Assembly (NCBI GenBank): GCA_028691435.1
Contig: JAQUZG010000001.1
Location: 18,206 to 82,205 of the forward strand
DNA: 64,000 bases
Reading direction: 5' to 3'
Source of the DNA: Candidatus Iainarchaeum sp.
GTDB lineage: Archaea > Iainarchaeota > Iainarchaeia > Iainarchaeales > JAAZKV01
Part shown: one piece after another, positions 15,209 through 24,454 of the stretch
Layout of the letters: each line of letters opens with the position of its first letter
Numbering within the stretch: the stretch's first letter is position 1
Made by a program: the position numbers and the translations under genes
Notes under the pieces: model-generated
The model's input: only the letters and a program-made list of their open reading frames with translations
What the model was told of the DNA's origin: nothing
Databases searched by the model: none

Positions 15209-15985
15209 ATGGAAGAAGGTAATGTTTATAAAAAACTAATTAAACAACTTCAAGAGGAAGCTGGTCAACTTTTCTTAGTTATTGACCCTCCAAATCAATC
15301 AGCTAAAGAAGCTGGTCAAATGGCTAAAATGGCTGAAGAAGCTGGGGCAGCTGCAATTTGTATTGGTGGAAGTCTTGGTGCACAAGGCAAATTGCTTGAT
15401 GATGCACTAATTTCAATAAAAGAACAATCAAAATTACCAACAATCTTATTTCCAGGAAACATTGCTTCAATTTCAAAAGAAGCAGATGCGATTTATTTTA
15501 TGTCTTTAATCAATAGTACTGATCCTTATTATATTTCAGGAGCACAAGTAGCATCTTGTTTTCCAATAAAAAAGTTAGGGATTGAAGTTATTCCAACAAC
15601 ATACATAGTTTGTGAACCAGGTAGAGCAGTTGGATTTATGGGTCGAGCTCATTTAGTTCCAAGAAATTTACCTTATTTAGCTGCAGCAAATGCGTTAGCT
15701 GGAAATATGATGGGTTCAAAATTAATAATTCTTGAATCTGGTGGGGGTGCACCAGAACCAGTAACAAAAGAAATGATTGCATATACAAAAAAATCAATAG
15801 ACGTTCCATTAATTATTGCCGGTGGAGTAAATAAACCAGAATATGCTAAAGAATGTATTGCAAGCGGAGCAGATATAGTTCATGTTGGCTCAGCAATAGA
15901 AAAAGCAGGCAGTGAAAAAGAAGCACTTAATAGATTAAAGAAACTTTGTCTTGCTGTAAAAGAAGGCGCAAAATTAAAAAAATAA
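15209..15985 (+). CDS. Geranylgeranylglyceryl phosphate synthase
   Basis: Joins geranylgeranyl diphosphate to sn-glycerol-1-phosphate, the first committed step of archaeal membrane lipids. The (beta/alpha)8 barrel shows LFLVIDPPNQ, AICIGGSLG, PTILFPGNIASIS, YIVCEPGRAVGFMGRA, LESGGGAPEPV and the phosphate-binding end LIIAGGVNKPE with HVGSAIE. 258 residues, normal for the group II archaeal enzyme. It appears to be a single gene with a leaderless promoter. Its presence is strong evidence that the host is an archaeon making its own ether lipids. Confidence 0.95.
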   Translation: MEEGNVYKKLIKQLQEEAGQLFLVIDPPNQSAKEAGQMAKMAEEAGAAAICIGGSLGAQGKLLDDALISIKEQSKLPTILFPGNIASISKEADAIYFMSLINSTDPYYISGAQVASCFPIKKLGIEVIPTTYIVCEPGRAVGFMGRAHLVPRNLPYLAAANALAGNMMGSKLIILESGGGAPEPVTKEMIAYTKKSIDVPLIIAGGVNKPEYAKECIASGADIVHVGSAIEKAGSEKEALNRLKKLCLAVKEGAKLKK

Positions 15986-16010
15986 TTTATTCTATTTTTT
16001 ATTTTAAAAT

Positions 16011-16568
16011 TTATTTAACTTTTTGATGTTTATGTTTTAATTGTTCTATTTTTTCACTAGTTAATATTAAGTCACCATTTTTAAATTCAACAAATCCAAA
16101 TGACTTATAATATTCTCTTAATTCTTTATCTGCTGGAAAAATAATTATATCATAATTTTCTTTAAAAGTTTTAAATCCGATTTGTATTGCTTCATCTAAA
16201 AACATTCTAAATATTTCTCTTCCTTTTTTTTCTTTTGCATATCTATAAAGTCCAATTTGCGATATGTTTACTGCTTTATGATATGAATCAATTTTCATTA
16301 CTCCATAACCAAAAGGACGTACATTTGTTACATCTCTAATTTTTACAAAATAACTATTTTTACCAGGTATTCTTCGTCTAGATATTCCAAAAACTTCGCC
16401 AATTTCATTTTCATATATTCTCATAGGCTTATTTAATTTTGTAAATCTAAGTTTTTTTCTCAATCTAATTTGTCTATTTAATCCAGATTCTTCAACAATT
16501 TTTTTTCTTCTAATTGTTCTTTTGACTCGCCTAATCCCTTTTTTTATTCGAGGTATAAGGTTAACCAT
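16011..16568 (-). CDS. Putative GNAT-like acyltransferase with basic N-terminus
   Basis: 185 residues. The first 45 are strongly basic (KKGIRRVKRTIRRKK). The second half has a helix GREIFRMFLDEAIQIGF, a strand YDIIIFPADKELR and a final YYKSFGFVEF, which resemble the last two motifs of GNAT acetyltransferases. The acetyl-CoA loop is not clear, so the assignment is weak. It lies 8 nt after the epimerase gene on the same strand and may act with it. Confidence 0.45.
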   Translation of the reverse strand: MVNLIPRIKKGIRRVKRTIRRKKIVEESGLNRQIRLRKKLRFTKLNKPMRIYENEIGEVFGISRRRIPGKNSYFVKIRDVTNVRPFGYGVMKIDSYHKAVNISQIGLYRYAKEKKGREIFRMFLDEAIQIGFKTFKENYDIIIFPADKELREYYKSFGFVEFKNGDLILTSEKIEQLKHKHQKVK

Positions 16569-16576
16569 AATTTGAC

Positions 16577-17458
16577 CTACAAATTTAATTCTTTTATTGT
16601 TTCATTAATTGCGGATTCTTGAGAATATTCTTGTACATATCCAATTTTTTTAATTTTATTTGTGTTATAATTTCGCTCTTTACTAATGTGTCTAATATTT
16701 TCTTTATTGATTATTTTTTTACCTGTAATTTTTCCAATAATTAATGCAATAAATGTTGGAATTGTTCTAACATTTTCTTTTCCAGTTAATTTCTTTTTTA
16801 CAATTCTACAAAAGTCTATTAAACTAATTTTTTCTTTATCACTTGCTAAATATATTTCATTATTTTTTCCATTTTCAAGAATTTTTATAATTAAATTAGC
16901 TAAATTTAAAACATAAATTATTTGAAATTTATTTAATCCATTAGATGTTAATGGAAAATTTTTCTTAAGCAACTTAAACATGCTTCTCCAATAATCATTT
17001 GGTCCAAAAATCATTGCACTTCTAATAATATTAAATTCAATTTTTTTACTATTTTTAAAAAGTAATTTTTCTCCTTCTACTTTACTTTTTTCATATTCAT
17101 TTTCTGGATTAATTTCAGTTTCTTCATCTATTTGTCCTTTAGTAAATCCATAAACTGCAGTAGATGACAAAAAAACAATTTTTTTTACTTTTTCTTCTAT
17201 TGCACACTCAATTAAATTTTTTGTTCCAGTTACATTTATATCATATAAGTTTGGATTTGTGTTTTCAATTATACCTGCAAGATGTATGACTGCATCAACA
17301 CATGCAAGTTTTTTACTTAATTGTTTTTTATCTAAAATGTCAAGTCCGTTTGAAATATCAAATTCAATTACTTTGTAATTTTTTTCTTTTAATTTTTTAA
17401 CAACTTCTCTTCCAAGAAATCCATTTGAACCAGTCACCATTATTTTTTTGTATTTCAT
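16577..17458 (-). CDS. NAD-dependent sugar epimerase/dehydratase (SDR)
   Basis: An extended short-chain dehydrogenase with MVTGSNGFLGREVV as the NAD-binding Rossmann motif, VIHLAG, the catalytic Ser region VFLSSTAVYG and YEKSK as the YxxxK motif. About 293 residues. The start at 17458 is preferred because GGTGA stands 4 nt before it; the ATG 12 nt upstream has no such site. Substrates of this family are usually nucleotide sugars, fitting glycan synthesis for surface proteins, but the exact substrate cannot be read from the sequence. Confidence 0.82.
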   Translation of the reverse strand: MKYKKIMVTGSNGFLGREVVKKLKEKNYKVIEFDISNGLDILDKKQLSKKLACVDAVIHLAGIIENTNPNLYDINVTGTKNLIECAIEEKVKKIVFLSSTAVYGFTKGQIDEETEINPENEYEKSKVEGEKLLFKNSKKIEFNIIRSAMIFGPNDYWRSMFKLLKKNFPLTSNGLNKFQIIYVLNLANLIIKILENGKNNEIYLASDKEKISLIDFCRIVKKKLTGKENVRTIPTFIALIIGKITGKKIINKENIRHISKERNYNTNKIKKIGYVQEYSQESAINETIKELNL

Positions 17459-17463
17459 TTTTT

Positions 17464-18270
17464 TCACCATAGAAATTTAATAAATTCTGGAAATACTATT
17501 GCAAGTGTTACTCCAATACAAATGAATGGGCCAAATTTGGGTAAATTTCTTAATACATAAATTTGACTAATTTTATTTGTCCTTAATAATTTTAATTCTT
17601 TTTCACCTATAAGTATCTTTCCATAAAGTAATTTTTTTATTTTTTTATTATTTTTTTCTCCAACTATTTCATCTTCTTCTAAATCTTTTAATTTAACTTT
17701 AACTTCAAAAAAATTGTCTTTGATTTGTTCTTGGATAATTAAATAAATTATTCCAAATATAAAAATAATTCCAAAAAAACAAAGTGTATTAAATTTTATA
17801 ATTCCAAATTGTAAATTAATATATGAATAAACTATAAAAAAAATAATTATTATTAGTCCATTAAAAATTCCTTTTTTATTTTTTTCAAAATCAAATCCAA
17901 TTTTTACACATTTAATAAAATAATAAGTTGAATAAAAAACTAAAGCACTAATTGCACTAATAAAAAATATGCTTATTAAAAAATAAATATTGTTAAATGG
18001 GTTAAGTAAAGCAATTGCAGTAAATAATTTAACATCTCCCCCGCCAATTTTACCCAATTTGTATGTGATTAATAAAAAAATAAAAATCAAAATTCCACTA
18101 ACTAAATTAAACCAATTGTTTTGAGTTAATCCAATAAAAATAGAAATAATTAATCCAATAAAAATTAAAGGTAAAGTTAACCAATCATAAATATATCCAG
18201 TTTTTGCGTCAGTGTATGATGCAATTAAACTAGAAATAATTAAAATTCCACTTTCTATCAAAGCAATCAT
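17464..18270 (-). CDS. Prepilin/preflagellin peptidase (A24, GxGD family)
   Basis: A polytopic membrane aspartyl protease that removes class III signal peptides from pilins. The two catalytic Asp are in SYTDAKTGYI (Asp 21) and KIGGGDVKLFTA (Asp 79). About six hydrophobic segments are present, with a hydrophilic insertion (VKVKLKDLEEDEIVGEKN) before the last one. 268 residues. GGTGG stands 4 nt before ATG, directly after SRP54. A second enzyme of this family is at 34439 beside the pilins. Confidence 0.85.
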   Translation of the reverse strand: MIALIESGILIISSLIASYTDAKTGYIYDWLTLPLIFIGLIISIFIGLTQNNWFNLVSGILIFIFLLITYKLGKIGGGDVKLFTAIALLNPFNNIYFLISIFFISAISALVFYSTYYFIKCVKIGFDFEKNKKGIFNGLIIIIFFIVYSYINLQFGIIKFNTLCFFGIIFIFGIIYLIIQEQIKDNFFEVKVKLKDLEEDEIVGEKNNKKIKKLLYGKILIGEKELKLLRTNKISQIYVLRNLPKFGPFICIGVTLAIVFPEFIKFLW

Positions 18271-18280
18271 TTATCCACCA

Positions 18281-19633
18281 TTATTTTAATCTAAATTTTT
18301 TCTTAATTCCTTTTTTACCTTGCATTTGTTGCATCATTTTTGCTAAATCTCTTTCGCCCATTTTTTTCATTGAATTTTCATTCATTCCTTTAAATGTTTT
18401 AAACATTTTTTTCATTTTCTTAAAATGCTTTAATAATTCTCTAATTTCTCTATCGTTTTTTCCAGCACCTTTAGCTATTCGCTCTATTCTACTTCTATTT
18501 AATAAATCAGGATTTAATCTTTCTTGTTCAGTCATTGAATCAATTATAACTTTAAAAGAATCCATTTTTTCTTGTCCCATTTCAAGTGCTTCTTTAGGTA
18601 ATTTGTTTCCAAATCCAAGCATATCAATTACTTTGTTAAGTGGCCCCATTTTTTTTGTAGCTTGTAATTGTTGATAAAATACTTTAAAATTTAAATCTCC
18701 GCTCATCATTTGTTCTGGATCAATATTATCCATTTCTATTTCTTTAACTTTTTCAAGTAATCCTTCAAGATCTCCATATCCCATTATTCTACTTAAATAC
18801 CTATTACTATCAAATGCTTCAAAATCATTTATTTTTTCACCAGTTGAAATAAAATAAACACTTGCTCCAGTTTCTTTACAAGCAACAAGTGCTCCACCAC
18901 CTTTACTCGAACCGTCCATTTTTGTAATAATTACCCCATTGATTCCAAGTGCATTATGAAAAGCTATTGCTTGTTTTTTTGCAAGGTTTCCAATATCACT
19001 ACTTAAAACAAGCCATTTTTCTTGGGCGTTAAACTCTTTATCAATTAATTTTATTTCAGTGATTAATTCTGCATCAAGTCCACTTCTTCCAGCACTATCA
19101 CAAATAATTAAATTACAATCTTGTAATTCTTTATTTCCTTCTCTAATAATTTTTACTAAATCTTTTTCATCTTTTAATCCAAAAAATTTAGCTCCTGCTT
19201 GTTCGCAGTTTGTTTTTAATTGTTCAAATGCAGCAGGTCTATAAGTGTCCGCAGCAATTACTCCAACTTTTTTTCCTCTTTTTTTATAATAATTTGCAAG
19301 TTTTCCAGCCGCTGTAGTTTTTCCAGCACCAAATAATCCACAAAGTAAAATTTTGTTTGGTTCAACAGGAGCTTCTTTTCCATTCATCATTTCTACAAGT
19401 TCATCATAGATTACTTTTGCAATATGTTCTTTTTGTGTAAGTTTTCCAGCAGGTTTTTCCATTGCTTTTCTTTCAATATCTTTTGAAATTTGTAAAACTG
19501 TTGTAATATCAACATTTGCTCCAATTAATGCTCTTTGAATTTCTTTAATTACTTCTTTTACTGTTTTTTCATCAATTAATCCAGCACCAGAAATTTTATC
19601 AATAGCATTTCTTAGTTTTTCTCCAAAACTCAT
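18281..19633 (-). CDS. srp54: Signal recognition particle protein SRP54
   Basis: GTPase that binds signal peptides and domain IV of the SRP RNA (3497-3764). The N domain is at 1-90. The G domain has LCGLFGAGKTTAAGKLA, ICDSAGRSGLD and ITKMDGSSKGGGAL. The M domain starts near 300 and ends in a Met/Lys-rich tail (KKMGERDLAKMMQQMQGKKG). 450 residues, full length. It is followed 10 nt later by the prepilin peptidase gene. Confidence 0.97.
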   Translation of the reverse strand: MSFGEKLRNAIDKISGAGLIDEKTVKEVIKEIQRALIGANVDITTVLQISKDIERKAMEKPAGKLTQKEHIAKVIYDELVEMMNGKEAPVEPNKILLCGLFGAGKTTAAGKLANYYKKRGKKVGVIAADTYRPAAFEQLKTNCEQAGAKFFGLKDEKDLVKIIREGNKELQDCNLIICDSAGRSGLDAELITEIKLIDKEFNAQEKWLVLSSDIGNLAKKQAIAFHNALGINGVIITKMDGSSKGGGALVACKETGASVYFISTGEKINDFEAFDSNRYLSRIMGYGDLEGLLEKVKEIEMDNIDPEQMMSGDLNFKVFYQQLQATKKMGPLNKVIDMLGFGNKLPKEALEMGQEKMDSFKVIIDSMTEQERLNPDLLNRSRIERIAKGAGKNDREIRELLKHFKKMKKMFKTFKGMNENSMKKMGERDLAKMMQQMQGKKGIKKKFRLK

Positions 19634-19750
19634 TTTATTTCACTTATTAATTTAGTATAAATTAAGTTTATATTGATTATCAATTGTTTCTAAACGCATT
19701 TATACAATAGATTTTTAAATAAATAATTACTTTATTTTATTGGTGATTTT

Positions 19751-20338
19751 ATGTTAGATTTAATTTTATCAGGTTTAATAGTATTTATTGTTCTAGCTGT
19801 TGGGTTGTTCATTATAATGGCAATTGCAGCATATAATAGTTTAGTTAATTTGAAACAAACTGTTGCTAATGCCTGGGCACAAATTGATGTTCAATTAAAA
19901 AGAAGAGCGGATTTAATTCCAAATTTAGTTGAAACAGTAAAAGGTTATGCAAAATTTGAAAAATCAGTATTAGAAAATGTTACAAAAGCAAGATCTGCTC
20001 TACTTACTGCAAAATCTCCAAAAGATGCAGCAAAAGCAGATAATATGTTAACAGGAACATTAAAAACATTATTTTCTGTTTCTGAAGCTTATCCTCAATT
20101 AAAAGCAAATGAAAATTTCATTGCACTTCAAGAAGAATTATCTTCAACAGAAAACAAAGTTGCGTATGCTAGACAGTTCTATAACGATCTTGTAATGAAA
20201 TGGAATGTAACAATTAAAACTTTTCCAAATGTAATTTTTGCATCTATTTTTGGAATGAATAAAGAAGTTGAATTCTTTAATGCAACTGAAGAAGAAAGAA
20301 AAAGTGTAAAAGTTAATTTTTCAGATGTAGATAAATAA
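19751..20338 (+). CDS. lemA: LemA family membrane protein
   Basis: One N-terminal transmembrane segment (LILSGLIVFIVLAVGLFIIM) followed by the conserved NSLVNLKQTVANAWAQIDVQ and LKRRADLIPNLVETVKGYA, then a long helical bundle. 195 residues, usual size. GGTGATTTT precedes ATG. LemA genes very often stand next to htpX, as here, and are thought to work with membrane protein quality control. Confidence 0.93.
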   Translation: MLDLILSGLIVFIVLAVGLFIIMAIAAYNSLVNLKQTVANAWAQIDVQLKRRADLIPNLVETVKGYAKFEKSVLENVTKARSALLTAKSPKDAAKADNMLTGTLKTLFSVSEAYPQLKANENFIALQEELSSTENKVAYARQFYNDLVMKWNVTIKTFPNVIFASIFGMNKEVEFFNATEEERKSVKVNFSDVDK

Positions 20339-20358
20339 TTGAATTTTCAATTATTTAT
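20331..20358 (+). terminator. 13-bp inverted repeat at the lemA stop
   Basis: ATAAATAATTGAA is followed after two T by its reverse complement TTCAATTATTTAT and then a T-rich tract. It may terminate part of the lemA transcript before htpX, giving uneven expression of the pair. Confidence 0.4.
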
Positions 20359-20404
20359 TCTTTTATTTTTTAATTTTTTAAAATAATTTTGACTGGGTGA
20401 TTTT

Positions 20405-21331
20405 ATGGTAATTGATTTTTATTCTCAAGTTTCTCATAATAAAAAAATGACTTATGTGTTATTCTTTTTATTTTTTTGTTTAATTGGTGGACTTTCTTTA
20501 ATTTTTTCATTTATTTTAGAACTTTATGCTGGTGGAGGATTTTTTTATTTTTTAACATTTTTTGGATTTTTAACAATAATTTTTGCTGTTGTTGGATATT
20601 ATTTTAGTGATTCAATAGTTACTTCAATTTCAGGTGCTAAGCAAGTTGAAAAAAAAGATAATCCTAAATTATTTAATCTAGTTGAAGAAATGTCAATTGC
20701 ATCGGGTTTACCAATGCCAAGAATATTTGTGATTGATGATTCTGCAATTAACGCTTTTGCAACTGGGCGAAATCCAGCTACTGCTGTTATTTGTTTTACA
20801 ACAGGTTGTTTAACTAGATTAAATCGTGATCAATTACAAGGTGTGGCTGCTCATGAATTAAGTCATATAAAAAATTATGATATTCGTACAATGACTCTTG
20901 CCACAGTTTTAGTTGGTGTTTCAGTTTTACTTTCTGATTTAATTATACGAATGATTATTTATGCTCCACGAAATTCAAGTAACAATGATTCAAAAAATGC
21001 TGGCATGTTATATGTTGTTTTAATTGTTGTTGGTATTTTGCTTGCAATTCTAACTCCTATAATTGCAGAATTAATCAAACTTTGTGTTTCAAGAAAAAGA
21101 GAATATTTAGCAGATGCCTCAGCAGTTGAAATGACTCGTAATCCAGAAGGTTTAGCATCAGCTCTTGAAGTAATTAGTAAAGATACTGAACCACTTGAAG
21201 CAGCAAATAAAGCAACTGCTCATTTATATATTTCTAACCCTCTTAAAGGACAAAAATTATTTATGGCATCTTTATTTTCTACTCATCCACCAATAGAAGA
21301 TAGAATTAAAATTTTACGTGGTCAAAAATAA
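20405..21331 (+). CDS. htpX: HtpX-like zinc metalloprotease (M48)
   Basis: Membrane protease that degrades misfolded membrane proteins. The catalytic zinc site is AAHELSHIKNYD (His 150, Glu 151, His 154), with the third ligand Glu in SRKREYLADASAVEMT. Two hydrophobic segments lie before residue 70 and two more between 160 and 220. The STHPPIEDRI C-terminal motif is present. 308 residues. GGGTGA stands 4 nt before ATG, 66 nt after lemA. Confidence 0.95.
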   Translation: MVIDFYSQVSHNKKMTYVLFFLFFCLIGGLSLIFSFILELYAGGGFFYFLTFFGFLTIIFAVVGYYFSDSIVTSISGAKQVEKKDNPKLFNLVEEMSIASGLPMPRIFVIDDSAINAFATGRNPATAVICFTTGCLTRLNRDQLQGVAAHELSHIKNYDIRTMTLATVLVGVSVLLSDLIIRMIIYAPRNSSNNDSKNAGMLYVVLIVVGILLAILTPIIAELIKLCVSRKREYLADASAVEMTRNPEGLASALEVISKDTEPLEAANKATAHLYISNPLKGQKLFMASLFSTHPPIEDRIKILRGQK

Positions 21332-21365
21332 TTTGATAAATAGTTTTTAGTAAATTTTTATTAGT

Positions 21366-22934
21366 TTATAAAATTCTATCTAATATAAATTTACTTTCAA
21401 ATTTTTCAAAGTCTTTATACTCTTGTCCAGTTCCAATATAAAGAATTGGTTTTTTTAATTTATAAATTAAAGAAATGGTTGTTCCACCCTTAGCATCCGC
21501 ATCAATTTTTGTTAAAATAAATGCATCAATTCCAATCATTCCATTAAATTCACTTGCCATGTCCAGTAATCCTTGGCCAGTGTATGCTTCTCCAACATAA
21601 ATTTTTAAATTTGGCCTAATTACTCTTTCAAGTTTTTTAAGTTCATTCATTAAATTTTTGTTTGTCTCTTGTCTTCCTGCACTATCAATTAATAATACAT
21701 CAAAATTGTTTGCTTTTGCTGATTGCATTGCATCAAAAGCAACAGCGGTTGGATCAGCACCATATTGTTGTTTAATTAATTTTACATCAAGTCTATTTGC
21801 ATGTTCTTGTAATTGATCAATTGCTCCACTTCTAAATGTGTCAGATGCAGCTAAAATACAATTTAATCCATTATTTTTCAAATAGTATGTTAATTTAGCC
21901 AATGTTGTAGTTTTTCCAGCACCATTTGGTCCAAGCATTAAGATTTTGTATGGCTTTTCACTATTTTTTATTTCATTTAATAAATCAATTTCATTCGTTT
22001 TCATTAAATCAATTAAAATTTCTTTAATTATTTCATTTAATATTTCATTGATATTTTTTGATGATACTTCTTTTCCAATTAATTTTTGTTTTATTTGGCT
22101 AATTATTTCAGTAGCACAATCTTGTTCAACGTCACTTTCAAGTAAAGATAATTCAAGTTCAAAAAGTAAATCACTGATATCAGATTCTTTGATTATAATT
22201 TTTCCAGAAAATATACTTGTTAATTTTCCAGTTGTACTTACTTTAGCTTTTAATTCTCGCTTGTCTTCATCAACTTTTTTTAATTCTTTTATTTGAATTT
22301 TTTGTTCAAGCTTTGGTTTTATTTTATCATTAATAAGTTCGTTTGATTTTTGATCAATATTTAAATTTTCAATTTCTTTTTTCTTATTAAATTTTAAAAA
22401 AGAAAATAATCCTTTGTCTGTTTTAGTTTTATTTTCTTCTTTTTTTATTTCAATTTCTTTTTCTTCACTAATTATAGTATTATTTGATTCTAAATCAACA
22501 CTGATTTGATTTTCTTTTATTTTATCATCTTGGATTTCTTTGATATTTATTGTTTCTAAATTCACTGTTTCATTTTTTTCAATTTGTGTAGGAGTTTGAT
22601 TAGTTATTTGTTCTAAATTTGTTAGTTCTTTTTCTTCACTTTGTATTAAATTTTCTTCAGTTATAATCTCTAAATTAATTGGTTGATTTTTTTCAACTTT
22701 TACTAATTCTTCTTCATTAGTTATTAATTTATTTTCATCATCTTTTTTTGTTAAAGTTTCAATTATCTTTTTTTCTTTAAAAATAGGTTTAATAGATTCT
22801 TTTTTGGTTAAGTCTTGTTCAATTTTAATTTCTTGAATCTTATTTTCTGGTTCTTCAATTATTTCTTTTTTTTCAATAGTGTTTTTTAATTTTTCAGCAA
22901 AATTATTTAATTTATTTTTTAAAAATCCAAACAT
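21366..22934 (-). CDS. ftsY: SRP receptor FtsY with long charged N-terminal domain
   Basis: Membrane-associated GTPase that docks SRP. The NG domain fills the last 300 residues: GPNGAGKTTTLAKLTYYL, LAASDTFRSGAIDQL, LLIDSAGRQETN and LTKIDADAKGGT. The first 210 residues are a low-complexity Glu/Lys-rich A domain with repeated phrases (for example EKNQPINLE, EKNETVNLE). The A domain is longer than in many archaea. An AGTGA site precedes ATG, 5 nt after prefoldin alpha. Confidence 0.96.
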   Translation of the reverse strand: MFGFLKNKLNNFAEKLKNTIEKKEIIEEPENKIQEIKIEQDLTKKESIKPIFKEKKIIETLTKKDDENKLITNEEELVKVEKNQPINLEIITEENLIQSEEKELTNLEQITNQTPTQIEKNETVNLETINIKEIQDDKIKENQISVDLESNNTIISEEKEIEIKKEENKTKTDKGLFSFLKFNKKKEIENLNIDQKSNELINDKIKPKLEQKIQIKELKKVDEDKRELKAKVSTTGKLTSIFSGKIIIKESDISDLLFELELSLLESDVEQDCATEIISQIKQKLIGKEVSSKNINEILNEIIKEILIDLMKTNEIDLLNEIKNSEKPYKILMLGPNGAGKTTTLAKLTYYLKNNGLNCILAASDTFRSGAIDQLQEHANRLDVKLIKQQYGADPTAVAFDAMQSAKANNFDVLLIDSAGRQETNKNLMNELKKLERVIRPNLKIYVGEAYTGQGLLDMASEFNGMIGIDAFILTKIDADAKGGTTISLIYKLKKPILYIGTGQEYKDFEKFESKFILDRIL

Positions 22935-22939
22935 TTAAT

Positions 22940-23371
22940 TCACTTTTTTGTTAAATTAACAAGCTCTCTTTTTTTCATTTCAAATTGATCCATTATTCCA
23001 TTTAAATTTTTTATTTTTTCTTGAGTTGAATAGATATTTTTTTCTAAATTTTTTAATTGTTCTTCAAGTTTTTCTTTTTTTTCATCAATCCATTTTTTTG
23101 TACCTTCTGTACTATCACTAACAAATAAGTTTTCACCCATTAATCTTAGACATTTGTTATTTTTTACTTCAACTTCAATAGTTACACCTGTTCCAAGACT
23201 TATCATCATTTTTTTCGGATTTTTTTCAATTTCAATAATTGCTTTTTTTGTTTGTTCTAAATCAATAATTATTGAGTTAATTTTTTCAGCTTCTTTTAAT
23301 AATTTATTAAATAAATCTTCCTCATTATTTATCATTTGAATTAATTGTTGTTGATTTATTCCAGTTTCCAT
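22940..23371 (-). CDS. pfdA: Prefoldin alpha subunit
   Basis: 143 residues: two long coiled-coil helices flank a beta-hairpin core that reads MMISLGTGVTIEVEV and NKCLRLMGENLFV, the standard prefoldin alpha layout. The hexameric chaperone holds unfolded proteins for a group II chaperonin. GGAGGA stands about 6 nt before ATG. It lies between the MazG-like gene and ftsY, part of a gene order common in archaea (L31e-aIF6-...-pfdA-ftsY). Confidence 0.9.
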   Translation of the reverse strand: METGINQQQLIQMINNEEDLFNKLLKEAEKINSIIIDLEQTKKAIIEIEKNPKKMMISLGTGVTIEVEVKNNKCLRLMGENLFVSDSTEGTKKWIDEKKEKLEEQLKNLEKNIYSTQEKIKNLNGIMDQFEMKKRELVNLTKK

Positions 23372-23373
23372 AT

Positions 23374-23658
23374 TTATTCCTCCAATAGTTTTTTTATTCG
23401 GTTAAGTTTCATTTCTCTATATTTTAAATATATTTTTTTTCTATCTTCTCTCTCAATAATTGTTTCTTTTAATTGTTCAAGCACAATTTCAACATCAACC
23501 AATTCTTCAATTAGTTCTTCGGATGCTATTCTTTGTTCAATTTCATTTCTTCTTTTAGATTTGATTAACTCTTTAGTTAATTCTGACATTTCTTCAATAA
23601 GAATTAATGATTGATGCCAAAAACCAAATTTTTTTATCATTTCTCTATGTGTTGTCAT
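23374..23658 (-). CDS. MazG-like nucleotide pyrophosphohydrolase (short)
   Basis: 94 helical residues with LILIEEMSELTKELIK (EExxE) and EELIEELVDVEIVLEQL (ExxD), the metal-binding pattern of all-alpha NTP pyrophosphatases such as MazG and phage-type short forms. These hydrolyse (d)NTPs to monophosphates. It sits between aIF6 and prefoldin alpha, a slot where many archaea carry ribosomal protein LX; this protein does not look like LX. AGTGA precedes ATG; spacing to both neighbours is under 6 nt. Confidence 0.7.
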   Translation of the reverse strand: MTTHREMIKKFGFWHQSLILIEEMSELTKELIKSKRRNEIEQRIASEELIEELVDVEIVLEQLKETIIEREDRKKIYLKYREMKLNRIKKLLEE

Positions 23659-23662
23659 ATTA

Positions 23663-24328
23663 TCACTTTAAACTATTATATTCAAGTGCTTCTTCAATTC
23701 TGTTCATTTCGTGACCTGTGGTTCTATCTCCAACAATAATTCCATTTTTATTTGCTAAAATAGAATTTCTTACTAATATATCCCCAGTGTTTGATGTAGA
23801 TGCTCCACCTTTAAATTTAGTCAAATCTTGAATAAGTTTAATTTCTTCATCACTTGCATTAGGATTTATCAAAAAAGATTTATTTGTTAACAATAATGAT
23901 GATCCAACAGTATCATTTTTTGCAATATTTGTTTGTAATAAATTTAATTTTAGTTTACTAAACTCTTTTACTTCTTCAAAATTTAATGTTTGTGATAAAA
24001 TAATACTTGTGTCATTTAATTCAATCAAATTTCCAAGTGCATGATCAGTATCAATAATTTTTACTTTTATTTCTTTTTCTATATTTTCTATTTCTGTCGA
24101 ATTTGCATAACTTGGTAAAATTATTTCCTTATTATTCATTTTTGAAAAAACTGCAAGTAAACTACTTTCATAAATTTTTGTTTCAACTACTTTTACATCA
24201 AGTGTTTTTTCAATTAAATCTTTTTCTTTTTTATCCAGTCCTTTTGGAACAAACGCTAATGTATCATTACATACTGTAAATAGTCCAACATAATCTGAAC
24301 CCATTATTCTTAATTTATTCATTTCCAT
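23663..24328 (-). CDS. eif6: Translation initiation factor aIF6
   Basis: Ribosome anti-association factor that binds the large subunit. It shows the fivefold pseudo-repeat of the family: YVGLFTVCNDTLAFVPKG, SLLAVFSKMNNKEIILP, ALGNLIELNDTSIILSQ, TVGSSLLLTNKSFLINP and DILVRNSILANKNGIIVG. About 221 residues. The start MEMNKLRIMGS at 24328 is preferred over an upstream hydrophobic extension. The gap of 113 nt to L31e holds a hairpin, so aIF6 may have its own promoter. Confidence 0.95.
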   Translation of the reverse strand: MEMNKLRIMGSDYVGLFTVCNDTLAFVPKGLDKKEKDLIEKTLDVKVVETKIYESSLLAVFSKMNNKEIILPSYANSTEIENIEKEIKVKIIDTDHALGNLIELNDTSIILSQTLNFEEVKEFSKLKLNLLQTNIAKNDTVGSSLLLTNKSFLINPNASDEEIKLIQDLTKFKGGASTSNTGDILVRNSILANKNGIIVGDRTTGHEMNRIEEALEYNSLK

Positions 24329-24429
24329 AAATATTAGATAATTAATCAAATTTAATAACTTAATTGTTTACTTTCATCAACTAAAAAATCAAATGTATAA
24401 AACAATTATTTATTTTAAAAAAAAAGATT

Positions 24430-24454
24430 AAAGAAAGAAATTTATTCTTTCTTT
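24430..24454 (-). terminator. Terminator hairpin after L31e
   Basis: AAAGAAAGAA and TTCTTTCTTT pair perfectly over a 5-nt loop. On the minus strand the hairpin overlaps the L31e stop codon and is followed by AATC and at least eight T. It probably ends the S19e-L39e-L31e transcript. Confidence 0.55.

Noticed and set aside
21366..22934. FtsY N-terminal repeats as a separate repeat protein
   Set aside because: The Glu/Lys-rich repeats are in frame with the NG domain and fit the variable acidic A domain of SRP receptors.
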